Positions 36,415-44,515 of a DNA stretch of 64,000 nucleotides are shown piece after piece. Source of the stretch: Bacteroides ndongoniae (lineage in GTDB: Bacteria > Bacteroidota > Bacteroidia > Bacteroidales > Bacteroidaceae); the NCBI RefSeq assembly GCF_900108345.1, contig NZ_FNVV01000014.1, positions 186,001-250,000 on the forward strand. The letters run 5' to 3'. The notes beneath the pieces are model-generated. The model ran no database searches. It was not told the origin of the DNA and was given only the letters and a program-made list of their open reading frames with translations. Both the position numbers and the translations under genes were made by a program. How positions within the stretch are numbered: position 1 is the stretch's first letter; each line of letters opens with the position of its first letter.

Positions 36415-37005
36415 ATGATAGAAAAAGTAAAGAATATTATGAAAAAAGAAGAAACTTATGAACAAAAAAAACGTCGTTTGTTTGGCCGATTCCATAGACT
36501 TGACGACTATTTAGGAGAGCTTAATCATCTGATTAAGCATCGTGTAACAAAACAAGAAATCATGTCAATCATTGATTCGGACCTATTTTTGGAGTCAAAC
36601 CGAAAATATTCTTGGAACTCAAAACTATTTCAAACAATAGACTTCAGTAATAAAGCATTATTGCTGGATATTTTGCGCCAAAATATCTCCCGATGGGATA
36701 TGCCATATATTTTATATACTGTAGATTCTAAGGATTGCGGATGTGTCTGTCTGTCATCCTTGGATGACTTCAATTGGATGTATAACATGCACGACACACA
36801 TGGCGGTTTAATTGATTTTATCAGAATTGATCATAGAGAGAGCATTTGCCTAGACTGGGATTGGGATACACAAGAATTGGACATCGAAATCCAAACATCC
36901 GTCATATCTGTATCCCCAAACGACCGTTCCATTCTAAAATCAGTAGAATCTGATCTGTTTAGAGAAATGAGAAAAGTATATTGGAGGAAAGAATATGGAC
37001 AATAA
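36415..37005 (+). CDS. Immunity protein candidate for T7
   Basis: ATG 36415 directly follows the T7 stop (alternative ATG 36439, MKKEETYEQ); 196 or 188 aa. Soluble, no signal peptide, acidic C-terminal half with 'LDWDWDTQELDIEIQ'. No family recognised. It overlaps the next gene by 11 nt, so the two are translationally linked. Confidence 0.68.
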   Translation: MIEKVKNIMKKEETYEQKKRRLFGRFHRLDDYLGELNHLIKHRVTKQEIMSIIDSDLFLESNRKYSWNSKLFQTIDFSNKALLLDILRQNISRWDMPYILYTVDSKDCGCVCLSSLDDFNWMYNMHDTHGGLIDFIRIDHRESICLDWDWDTQELDIEIQTSVISVSPNDRSILKSVESDLFREMRKVYWRKEYGQ

Positions 37006-37729
37006 AACAAAGCAAAAACTGGACAAAACAATAGCTGAACTAAAACAATTCACATCAAAAATGTTAGATTGGCGAAGGCCTGTCGATTCAGCTTTGATAA
37101 AGCGTTTTGAATCAGCATATCAAGTACAGCTTCCAGAAGATTATAAATATCTGTTGAGTATCACAAACGGTTTTATTTTGATGGGTGATGAAGTACTGGG
37201 AATAAACTGGGATGGTACTTACGACTTGGTCGACGTATATCGTTTCGAGCATTTCGAAGTCATCATACCTCAATACAAATATCTGATTCCTTTCAGCCCC
37301 GACGGAGGAGGAAACTTTTATTGTTTTGATACCCGTGTAAAAACAAACGGAGGCAGTTCAAACCCGATTGTATTTTGGTATTCCAGTTACAAATACACCG
37401 AGGCTGATCCTCCCGAAATTGTCTGTTTAGAACTTGCCGAATATATTGAAAGCAGAATTATCGCTCCTAAAAAGCAAAATTGTACTTCTGACGAAAAGAT
37501 AGGAAACGAAAAGATGAACAATTCAAATGGAGAGGGTATCGAAATCGATGCGAGGGACAAAATAAACCGTGCTCTGTTGAACCTACCCCTTAAGCCAGGT
37601 TGCCCTCCTACATTCAAAACGGACAGAACACCCGTAGAAATCCATTATGAAGGAGTATATCCTCATGGCAAATTCAGAGAAATGAATCGGGAGGAGCATC
37701 GTGGGAAAGTAAAATTCAGAAAACATTAA
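36995..37729 (+). CDS. SMI1/KNR4 (SUKH) immunity protein with toxin-like C-terminal extension
   Basis: A 244-aa protein. Residues ~30-150 form a SUKH domain ('FESAYQVQLPEDYKYLLSITNG', 'PFSPDGGGNFYCFDT'). This is followed by a linker and a C-terminal 50 residues ('LKPGCPPTFKTDRTPVEIHY', 'KFREMNREEHRGKVKF') that look like the end of an HNH-type toxin of the 'PvEiHH...EMtr.EHR' kind, with one motif His changed to Tyr. This suggests a fusion with a decayed tip. It is the second immunity gene of C7. Confidence 0.75.
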   Translation: MDNKTKQKLDKTIAELKQFTSKMLDWRRPVDSALIKRFESAYQVQLPEDYKYLLSITNGFILMGDEVLGINWDGTYDLVDVYRFEHFEVIIPQYKYLIPFSPDGGGNFYCFDTRVKTNGGSSNPIVFWYSSYKYTEADPPEIVCLELAEYIESRIIAPKKQNCTSDEKIGNEKMNNSNGEGIEIDARDKINRALLNLPLKPGCPPTFKTDRTPVEIHYEGVYPHGKFREMNREEHRGKVKFRKH

Positions 37730-37885
37730 ATGTTCTATCATAAGAAAATCGATATTAATATTGTTGGGATTTTCAAACTGATAAAGATTTACTGGACATA
37801 TTCTGAATGAGCAAAAACGACAAAGCCACTAAAGCTTATTTCTATTTTTAACAGGTAATCAAAAGTAAATAATTTTACTTTTATA

Positions 37886-37924
37886 TCCCTGATACGAACA
37901 TATGTTCCGTGTCAGGGATTTTTC
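37886..37924 (+). terminator. C7 terminator
   Basis: A near-perfect 33-nt palindrome: TCCCTGATACG / CGTGTCAGGGA around AACATATGTTC, followed by TTTTTC. Confidence 0.88.
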
Positions 37925-38260
37925 TTTGTATACAACCATCCTGTAATATGCTTGCACAGAACGGTGTTGCTTCCGCCTGTTTCCTGCTTCAGTATCTTTT
38001 CGTTCAGTCTTCTCTTTCTGTTTCTTGTTCATTTCAACCGATGCATCTACAAACCTGAATTTTGGATAAGATAACACTCTCAACCTGGTGAGATATCCAC
38101 GAGTATCCCCTGCGGAGAACCTCTTGTTCTTCGCTTCCACATGTTTATGTCCTCAAAAATTATTTTCAGTCGAACAATGTCAATTGTCCGTAAGTATCCT
38201 CCATTTCATATTTAATAGACGGCTTCTTGTCGAACAGACAATATGCGGCAATACCGGATT
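37925..38260. other. Unassigned stretch between C7 and C8
   Basis: About 335 bp with no convincing gene and no core homology. The minus strand has a basic frame (38140-37859, 'RGYLTRLRVLSYPKFRFVDAS', 'NKKQKEKTERKD') that could be a worn fragment of a mobile-element protein, but I cannot identify it. It is the longest gap inside the locus. Confidence 0.4.
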
Positions 38261-38306
38261 AAAGCAATTCTTGATTCAAAAACATTTGTTTCAAGGATTG
38301 CTTTTT
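38261..38306 (+). terminator. CTTGA-family terminator immediately upstream of C8
   Basis: Same stem, loop and flank ('gattaaagcaattcttg') as the C3 terminator at 26265. It stands 335 bp after C7's own terminator with no gene between, so it is probably the remnant 3' end of a deleted cassette. Confidence 0.9.
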
Positions 38307-39945
38307 GGTTTGCAACTTCCGCTGGCTGACAGCCATCAGCGGCAACAAGTTTTCGCAGGCCCTGCACTACACCGACGGCCCGGGTACGCCCTGCTACAAC
38401 GGCAACATCAGCAGCATGACCTGGCAGGCGGGCGGCGAGACAACCACCCGCGGCTACAAGTTCACTTACGACGGGCTGAACCGCATGCTGGATGCCATCT
38501 ATGGCGAAGGTACGAACATCGGCAGCAACGCCAACCGCTTCACCGAGAAAGTGACAGGTTACGACAAGAACGGGAACATACTCGCTCTGCAACGGTATGG
38601 GCAGACGGGAGCAAGCAGCTACGGGCTCATTGACAACCTGACCTTCACGCTCAACGGCAACCAACTGAATAGGGTGGACGATGCGGTAACGGCATCCGCC
38701 TACAACAACGGTTTCGAGTTCAAGGACGCCGTGAAGCAGACGAACGAATACGCCTACGATGCCAACGGTAATTTAACGAAAGATTTGAATAAAAACATTA
38801 GCAATATTCAATACAATTGTTTAAATTTGCCAAGCAAGGTCACGTTCACGGACGGAAGTACTATCGAATACACTTATGCAGCCGACGGAACCAAGCTCCG
38901 CACGAAGCATGTCATCAATGGTACAACCACCACAACGGACTATTGCGGCAACGTGATCTATGAAAACGGTGTGCAGAAACTGCTGCTGACGGAAGCGGGC
39001 TACCTTACCCTGGCCGACAGCAAGTACCACTACTACCTGCAGGACCATCAGGGAAACAACCGCGTGGTCATCGACCAGAACGGGACGGTGGAAGAAACGA
39101 ACCATTACTACCCCTTCGGAGGTGTCTTCGCCAACTCTACGAGTGTACAGCCTTACAAGTACAACGGCAAGGAACTGGACACAAAGAAAGGACTGAACTG
39201 GTACGACTATGGGGCACGGCACTATGATGCGGCGATAGGAAGATTTGCGACGGTGGATCCGATGGGGGAAGAAGATAGTCAAACGAGTCTTTATTCCTAC
39301 TGTTTGAATAATCCGGTGAATTTCATCGACCCAAGCGGATGCCTGACAAGTCCTATCTATGACAGGGACGGTAATTTGTTGGGAACTGACGATGAAGGTT
39401 TGCAAGGCGAAGCCATTATCATGGATAAATCCAACTTCAAACAAAATATGTCCCATGAAGAGGCATTAAGCCATAATTTAGGATATAGCGGATTAGTTGA
39501 TGATGAAGCACGGTCGAGATATGTAACAAGCTTTACCGGGCTGAAAGATAGGCCGGATTATGATGGATATTTGACGAAGGCTGAAGCTGATGCTTGGTGG
39601 AGAGGAAAATCTGGAAAACCTTTATTTGTCGATCAAAGTAAAATCGAACTTCATGGAGTAAACACATCATCTTTTGAAAGAAAAAATCCTATTAGCAAGA
39701 ATTTTATTTGGGGGCTGACTAATACCGGAAAGACTTATGGAACATTAAAAATGACTTTAATAGATGCTGAAAAAGGTAAAGTTTTTATTGGTTTTGAAAA
39801 GTACATGGACATATATGATTTCAATATGGACGGTAGACCTTTTCGAAATTTTGCGACATGGGTTGGAAGACCGGGAAAGGCTAATGATGGAAAAGATTTT
39901 TTAATACATGGTTATGGATATGCAATTGTTCCAGTAGTAAAATAG
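38305..39945 (+). CDS. C8 orphan Rhs tip T8: possible colicin-M-like toxin
   Basis: GTG 38305 is a nominal start just after the terminator; core homology begins at 'RWLTAISGNKFSQ' (~38318). 546 codons. The tip (~residue 350-546) contains 'DGYLTKAEADAWWRGKSG', 'TGKTYGTLKMTLIDAEKG', 'YMDIYDFNMDGRPFRN' and 'DFLIHGYGYA'. The pattern D502-x-Y504-D505 within DxYDFN recalls the catalytic DxYD of colicin M, a lipid II phosphatase acting in the periplasm. The His-Arg that follows it in colicin M is not conserved, so this is only a suggestion. A membrane-anchored immunity protein fits. Confidence 0.8.
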   Translation: MVCNFRWLTAISGNKFSQALHYTDGPGTPCYNGNISSMTWQAGGETTTRGYKFTYDGLNRMLDAIYGEGTNIGSNANRFTEKVTGYDKNGNILALQRYGQTGASSYGLIDNLTFTLNGNQLNRVDDAVTASAYNNGFEFKDAVKQTNEYAYDANGNLTKDLNKNISNIQYNCLNLPSKVTFTDGSTIEYTYAADGTKLRTKHVINGTTTTTDYCGNVIYENGVQKLLLTEAGYLTLADSKYHYYLQDHQGNNRVVIDQNGTVEETNHYYPFGGVFANSTSVQPYKYNGKELDTKKGLNWYDYGARHYDAAIGRFATVDPMGEEDSQTSLYSYCLNNPVNFIDPSGCLTSPIYDRDGNLLGTDDEGLQGEAIIMDKSNFKQNMSHEEALSHNLGYSGLVDDEARSRYVTSFTGLKDRPDYDGYLTKAEADAWWRGKSGKPLFVDQSKIELHGVNTSSFERKNPISKNFIWGLTNTGKTYGTLKMTLIDAEKGKVFIGFEKYMDIYDFNMDGRPFRNFATWVGRPGKANDGKDFLIHGYGYAIVPVVK

Positions 39946-39951
39946 ATTAAA

Positions 39952-40467
39952 ATGAAAAAAGTTTTTTTTTACACCTTGTTAATAGGGATTGTTTCTTTGA
40001 TTTGCTATGGAGTTTATGGTGAGATAACGTTTACTCCCTTGAGAAAAAAAGATTTTGAATGTCTTTTCCCTAATAATACGAATGCTGAAGTCATATTTCA
40101 TAAAGATTTTATAGGTTGGAGTCATGGTGACTATTTTGAATTATTTATCTATCGAATAACCAATGCGATAATAGGCCCAAATTACCCTATCATTGATAGT
40201 AACTGGGAATATGCAGTACTTCCCGACACAGTAGAAACGATAGCGTGGAGCAATTGCCCGATAGACTCAATAACCCAATTGAAGTATGAATTCGAATTGG
40301 CATGGATTATTGATAGTGGGATTAAGGAAGGAAAAGTGTTACAAAGTGAACTGAAAAATGAGAACAATTACTATAGTTGCATTTATGTAAATGGACTCCA
40401 AAAATATTTCTTGTTGTATAATCCTTTAACGAGCACCTTGTATTACATAAGACAAAATGGATTTTAA
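39952..40467 (+). CDS. Membrane-anchored periplasmic immunity protein for T8
   Basis: A 171-aa protein with an uncleaved-looking N-terminal helix (VFFYTLLIGIVSLICYGVYG) and a soluble remainder that should face the periplasm. This topology is like the colicin M immunity protein. Starts 6 nt after the T8 stop. No family recognised. Confidence 0.72.
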   Translation: MKKVFFYTLLIGIVSLICYGVYGEITFTPLRKKDFECLFPNNTNAEVIFHKDFIGWSHGDYFELFIYRITNAIIGPNYPIIDSNWEYAVLPDTVETIAWSNCPIDSITQLKYEFELAWIIDSGIKEGKVLQSELKNENNYYSCIYVNGLQKYFLLYNPLTSTLYYIRQNGF

Positions 40468-40528
40468 ATTTTCTATTGTATCGGATAGAAATATATAGCA
40501 TTTCCTGATATCAATTTTTTAATGCGAC

Positions 40529-40570
40529 AATTCCCTGCTTATGTCATTAGATGTAAGCAGGGAATTTCAT
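40529..40570 (+). terminator. C8 terminator
   Basis: A 13-bp perfect stem AATTCCCTGCTTA / TAAGCAGGGAATT, followed by TCATTATTTC. Confidence 0.82.
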
Positions 40571-40755
40571 TATTTCTCTTATCTAGTATGGCATGTTCGT
40601 CAAGTTACAGCAATGCCTATGTATATCCTTTGGCGAAGGCACTTCTCTAGAACGGGAACATACTTGCTCTGCAACGATACGGGCAGACGGGAGCAAGCAG
40701 CTACGGGCTCATTGACAACCTGACCTTCACGCTCAACGGCAACCAACTGAACCGG

Positions 40756-42024
40756 GTGGACGATGCTGTGACGGCATCCGCCTACAATGGTGGTTTCGAG
40801 TTCAAGGATGCCGTGAAGCAGGCGAACGAATATGCTTACGACGCCAACGGCAATTTGACGAAAGATTTGAATAAAAACATTAGCAATATTCAATACAATT
40901 GTTTAAATTTGCCAAGCAAGGTCACATTCACGGACGGAAGCACCATTGAATACACCTATGCAACCGACGGAACCAAGCTCCGCACGAAGCATGTCATCAA
41001 CGGTACGACCACCACAACGGACTATTGCGGCAACGTGATCTATGAAAACGGTGTGCAGAAGCTGCTGCTGACGGAAGCCGGATACCTTACCCTGGCCGAC
41101 AGCAAGTACCACTACTACCTGCAGGACCATCAGGGCAACAACCGAGTGGTCATCGACCAGAACGGGACGGTGGAGGAAACGAATCATTACTATCCCTTCG
41201 GAGGTGTCTTCGCTTCGACTTCTTCCGTTCAACCCTATAAGTATAACGGCAAGGAACTGGACACGAAGAAAGGACTGAACTGGTATGATTATGGGGCACG
41301 GCACTATGATGCGGCGGTAGGAAGGTTTGCGACGGTGGATCCGATGGCGGAGAAGTATTATCCTTGGAGCCCTTATACTTATTGTTTGGATAATCCGATA
41401 AAATATATTGATCCTAATGGAGGACATGTGGTAGCAATTTCTAATGCAGAGCAGAAGATGATATTAAACACATTACCCAAAGATTTGAGACAATACGTCG
41501 TATTCAATAGTCAAGGATATATAAATCAAGATATTATTAAAGGGGTATCGGCTGATAGCCACAATTTTAATTATTTAAAAGATATGGTTTTATCAGAGAC
41601 TATTGTAGAAGTAAAATTGGATAATAAATTTACTTATATAGATGAATATGGTAAAACCCAAGAAAGTAAAATGTCTTATTTAGGAGTTGACAAAGATTTT
41701 ATTGGCAACAACGATGGAAAAGGAATAGGAACCTCTACTGGAGAAACAGGCTTCCTAGGAAAGACCCTCTTCCCTGATAAAAACGGTCTTCAAAATTCAA
41801 CTGACGATAATATAAAAATTATTGTAAACTCAGAATTATCAGAAGAAGGACAAGCGCAGACTTATAGCCATGAAGCCAATGGTCATGCTCATACCTATAT
41901 AAAGACTCAAGGTAATAGAAAACAAGCATCACATCAGTATGAAAATGGGAGCGTTGATCTAAATAGAGATTTATTCAAAAAAATAAATGAATCAATTAAC
42001 GAAACAATAAAAAACATGAAATGA
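40756..42024 (+). CDS. C9 orphan Rhs tip T9: HExxxH metallopeptidase-like toxin
   Basis: Core traces start at 40631, but 'tggcgaaggcacttctcta' is joined at 40649 to a point 47 bp further along the core, breaking the frame. The readable core is entered at GTG 40756 (422 codons). The tip contains 'TYSHEANGHAHTYIKT' (His372, Glu373, His377) and 'RKQASHQYENGS', a variant metal-binding motif with three residues between the Glu and the second His, seen in several Bacteroidetes Rhs tips. A secreted TonB-C-type immunity protein overlaps it by ATGA. Confidence 0.8.
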   Translation: MDDAVTASAYNGGFEFKDAVKQANEYAYDANGNLTKDLNKNISNIQYNCLNLPSKVTFTDGSTIEYTYATDGTKLRTKHVINGTTTTTDYCGNVIYENGVQKLLLTEAGYLTLADSKYHYYLQDHQGNNRVVIDQNGTVEETNHYYPFGGVFASTSSVQPYKYNGKELDTKKGLNWYDYGARHYDAAVGRFATVDPMAEKYYPWSPYTYCLDNPIKYIDPNGGHVVAISNAEQKMILNTLPKDLRQYVVFNSQGYINQDIIKGVSADSHNFNYLKDMVLSETIVEVKLDNKFTYIDEYGKTQESKMSYLGVDKDFIGNNDGKGIGTSTGETGFLGKTLFPDKNGLQNSTDDNIKIIVNSELSEEGQAQTYSHEANGHAHTYIKTQGNRKQASHQYENGSVDLNRDLFKKINESINETIKNMK

Positions 42025-42437
42025 AGATAAGTTTTTTATTCATATCATTGCTATTGTTTAGTTTTGGCTATCTACAAAATAGTCATAACAACATTTACCA
42101 GAAAGAAGATAAAATATATCAATTAATGGAACTGGATTCTATGCCAACTTTCAAAGGTGGCTACGATTCTTTAGTATCCTATATTGATAACCATTTCATT
42201 TTTCCTAAAATTCATGCAGAATCAAGTGTCCAAGGTAAAGTTATATGCATGTTTATTGTAACTGAAACTGGTAATATAACTAATGTAAAAATACTACAAG
42301 GTCTTGATGAATATATTAATAATGAAGTGGTAAGAGTAATATATTCGATGCCTCAATGGAATCCTGGTAAAAGAAATGGTCAGAATGTGAAATCTGAGTA
42401 TTTCCTTTCAACATTTATTCGTATGCGTATAGAATAA
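42021..42437 (+). CDS. Secreted TonB C-terminal-like immunity protein for T9
   Basis: A 138-aa protein, signal peptide (FLFISLLLFSFGYLQ) plus a TonB_C-like domain: 'GGYDSLVSYIDNHFIFPKI', 'GKVICMFIVTETGNITNVKI' and 'PQWNPGKRNGQNVKSEYF'. The start overlaps the T9 stop (ATGA). There is no transmembrane energy-transducing region and no Pro-rich linker, so it is not a real TonB; use of this fold as a periplasmic immunity protein is the best explanation. Confidence 0.78.
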   Translation: MKISFLFISLLLFSFGYLQNSHNNIYQKEDKIYQLMELDSMPTFKGGYDSLVSYIDNHFIFPKIHAESSVQGKVICMFIVTETGNITNVKILQGLDEYINNEVVRVIYSMPQWNPGKRNGQNVKSEYFLSTFIRMRIE

Positions 42438-42467
42438 AGTGAATTGATACATTCTAACTTTTAAGAA

Positions 42468-42517
42468 TAAGTAATCCTTGATTCAGAAGTTCATTCTGTT
42501 TCAAGGATTACTTTTTT
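42468..42517 (+). terminator. C9 terminator (CTTGA...TCAAG family)
   Basis: The stem AAGTAATCCTTGA / TCAAGGATTACTT (13 bp) is followed by TTTTTAT. The core of C10 resumes about 10 bp further on. Confidence 0.9.
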
Positions 42518-42628
42518 ATAAATTATCTCCGAAGCTGGCTGACAGCCATCAGCGGCAACAAGTTCTCGCAGAACCTGTATTACAACACCGGCAACGGCAC
42601 ACCCTGCTACAACGGCAACATCAGCAGC

Positions 42629-44083
42629 ATGACCTGGAAAGCCGGAAATGAGACGACACTCCGCGGCTACAAGTTCACCTACGACGGGCTGAACCGTATG
42701 CTGGATGCAGTCTATGGCGAAGGTACTTCGCTAAGCAGCAACGCCAACCGCTTCACCGAAAAGGTGACCGGTTACGACAAGAACGGGAACATACTTGCTT
42801 TGCAACGTTATGGGCAGACGGGGACTTCGACCTATGGCTTGATAGATAATCTGACTTTTACTCTAAATGGCAACCAGCTGAACCGGGTGGATGACGCTTC
42901 TACCGCTACGGCCTACAACAACGGCTTCGAGTTCAAGGACGCCGTGAAGCAGGCGAACGAATATGCTTACGACGCCAACGGTAATTTAACGAAAGATTTG
43001 AATAAAAACATTTCCGAAATTCAATATAATTGTTTAAATTTACCGCGCAAGGTCACGTTTACGGACGGAAGTACTATCGAATACACTTATGCCGCCGACG
43101 GAACCAAGCTCCGCACGGTACATACAATAGGCGGTACGACCACCACAACGGACTATTGCGGCAGCGTGATCTATGAAAACGGTGTGCAGAAACTGCTGCT
43201 GACGGAAGCCGGATACCTCACCCTGGCCGACAGCAAGTACCACTACTACCTGCAGGACCATCAGGGAAACAACCGAGTGGTCATCGACCAGAACGGGACG
43301 GTGGAGGAAACGAATCATTACTACCTCTTCGGAGGTGTCTTCGCTTCGACTTCTTCCGTTCAACCCTATAAGTACAACGGCAAGGAACTGGACACGAAGA
43401 AAGGCCTGAATTGGTATGACTATGGGGCACGGCACTATGATGCGGCGGTAGGAAGGTTTGCGACGGTGGATCCGTTGGCGGAGAAGTATTATCCTTGGAG
43501 CCCTTATACTTATTGTTTGGATAATCCGATAAAATTTATCGACACAGATGGCAAACTACCAAGAATTTATGTTGAAAGAAAAGGGCTGGGACATGCATTT
43601 GTGACAGTTGGGAATGGTACTAATACAATTGTATATACTTATGGTAGATATGGTGAATTAAGAAAAGATAAAAGTTTTGCACGAAGTACTTCACCTACAG
43701 GAGAAGGAGTACTTATTAAATTAGTAGGTAGAGAAGCTATTGACTATATCCAAGATCAAATGCTACTAAACGAGGCTATTGGATATGAATTTTCAAACGG
43801 TTCAGATGAAATTGTTTCAAATCATTTTGATGAAAAAATGGAAAATAGCCATCAAAGTCCACGACAAGGGAAATATGCGGATAAAGAGAATGCAAAAGTT
43901 ATTGATGAATATAATTTATTCACAAATAATTGCGTTACTACTTCTGTGAAAGGAATACAAAAAGGAGTAAAACAAGATTTGGAACTGGATAATACCAGAG
44001 GTCCTAAAGCCTTAGGAGATCGTTTGGAAGTAATGTCCAAAGAAAAAAATATCAAATTGAAAAGATTGATTATGATAAAATAA
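42629..44083 (+). CDS. C10 orphan Rhs tip T10: permuted-papain-like (H...NNC) toxin
   Basis: The core is open from about 42527 ('LRSWLTAISGNKFSQ'); ATG 42629 gives 484 aa. One core change is seen: 'YYLFGGVF' instead of 'YYPFGGVF'. The tip has 'RKGLGHAFVTVGNGT' (His322) and 'YNLFTNNCVTTSVKGI' (Cys435), the same His-then-NNC layout as T1 though otherwise different in sequence. It is probably a permuted papain-fold hydrolase or transferase. A small membrane protein follows, again as with T1. Confidence 0.82.
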   Translation: MTWKAGNETTLRGYKFTYDGLNRMLDAVYGEGTSLSSNANRFTEKVTGYDKNGNILALQRYGQTGTSTYGLIDNLTFTLNGNQLNRVDDASTATAYNNGFEFKDAVKQANEYAYDANGNLTKDLNKNISEIQYNCLNLPRKVTFTDGSTIEYTYAADGTKLRTVHTIGGTTTTTDYCGSVIYENGVQKLLLTEAGYLTLADSKYHYYLQDHQGNNRVVIDQNGTVEETNHYYLFGGVFASTSSVQPYKYNGKELDTKKGLNWYDYGARHYDAAVGRFATVDPLAEKYYPWSPYTYCLDNPIKFIDTDGKLPRIYVERKGLGHAFVTVGNGTNTIVYTYGRYGELRKDKSFARSTSPTGEGVLIKLVGREAIDYIQDQMLLNEAIGYEFSNGSDEIVSNHFDEKMENSHQSPRQGKYADKENAKVIDEYNLFTNNCVTTSVKGIQKGVKQDLELDNTRGPKALGDRLEVMSKEKNIKLKRLIMIK

Positions 44084-44135
44084 AAAAGGAATTTGATTTA
44101 CACGGTTCTGGAACTAAATGGTAAAAATGGTAATT

Positions 44136-44402
44136 ATGAAAAAAACTATTTCAATAATATTCATAATCTTCTCACTGATAATAATCGGCTATGGCATTTG
44201 TTTTATTTTAGATTATTATTTAGTGATAAAATATTCTATCGAAGATTGTTTGCCTTTAGACTATGAAACAATTTCTCCAATGTATAATAATGCTGAGAGG
44301 CTTAATGAAATACATATGCTGATTTATTATGCTAAGATAATAGTAGCATATGCAATTTATGCTATATTAGTAACATTATATTGGTTGTTCGATAAATCCT
44401 AA
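44136..44402 (+). CDS. Membrane immunity protein for T10
   Basis: ATG 44136 (MKKTISIIFIIFSLIII) is preferred; 44118 and 44127 are in-frame alternatives. 88 aa with two membrane helices (residues 3-25 and ~60-83) and a short loop between ('SIEDCLPLDYETISPMY'). This matches the membrane type of immunity seen with T1. Confidence 0.68.
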   Translation: MKKTISIIFIIFSLIIIGYGICFILDYYLVIKYSIEDCLPLDYETISPMYNNAERLNEIHMLIYYAKIIVAYAIYAILVTLYWLFDKS

Positions 44403-44424
44403 TAGTTTATTCAAATTATTTCTC

Positions 44425-44478
44425 AGCTATCTTGGTATCAAACAGATATTCAGTCTGTTTACCAAGATAGCTTTTATT
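44425..44478 (+). terminator. C10 terminator
   Basis: A long stem AGCTATCTTGGTA...AAACAGA / TCTGTTTACCAAGATAGCT followed by TTTATTG. It differs from the CTTGA family. Confidence 0.88.
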
Positions 44479-44515
44479 GTTATTACCTTTTTGAAGAAAA
44501 AGTAATATAGTATCA

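Noticed and set aside
37859..38140. Minus-strand basic frame as a real gene
   Set aside because: It overlaps the C7 terminator, has no ribosome site or known motif, and is at best a worn fragment.
42021..42437. True TonB energy transducer
   Set aside because: It has only a signal peptide and a C-terminal TonB-like fold, without a proline-rich spacer or ExbBD neighbours; its position after T9 makes immunity more likely.
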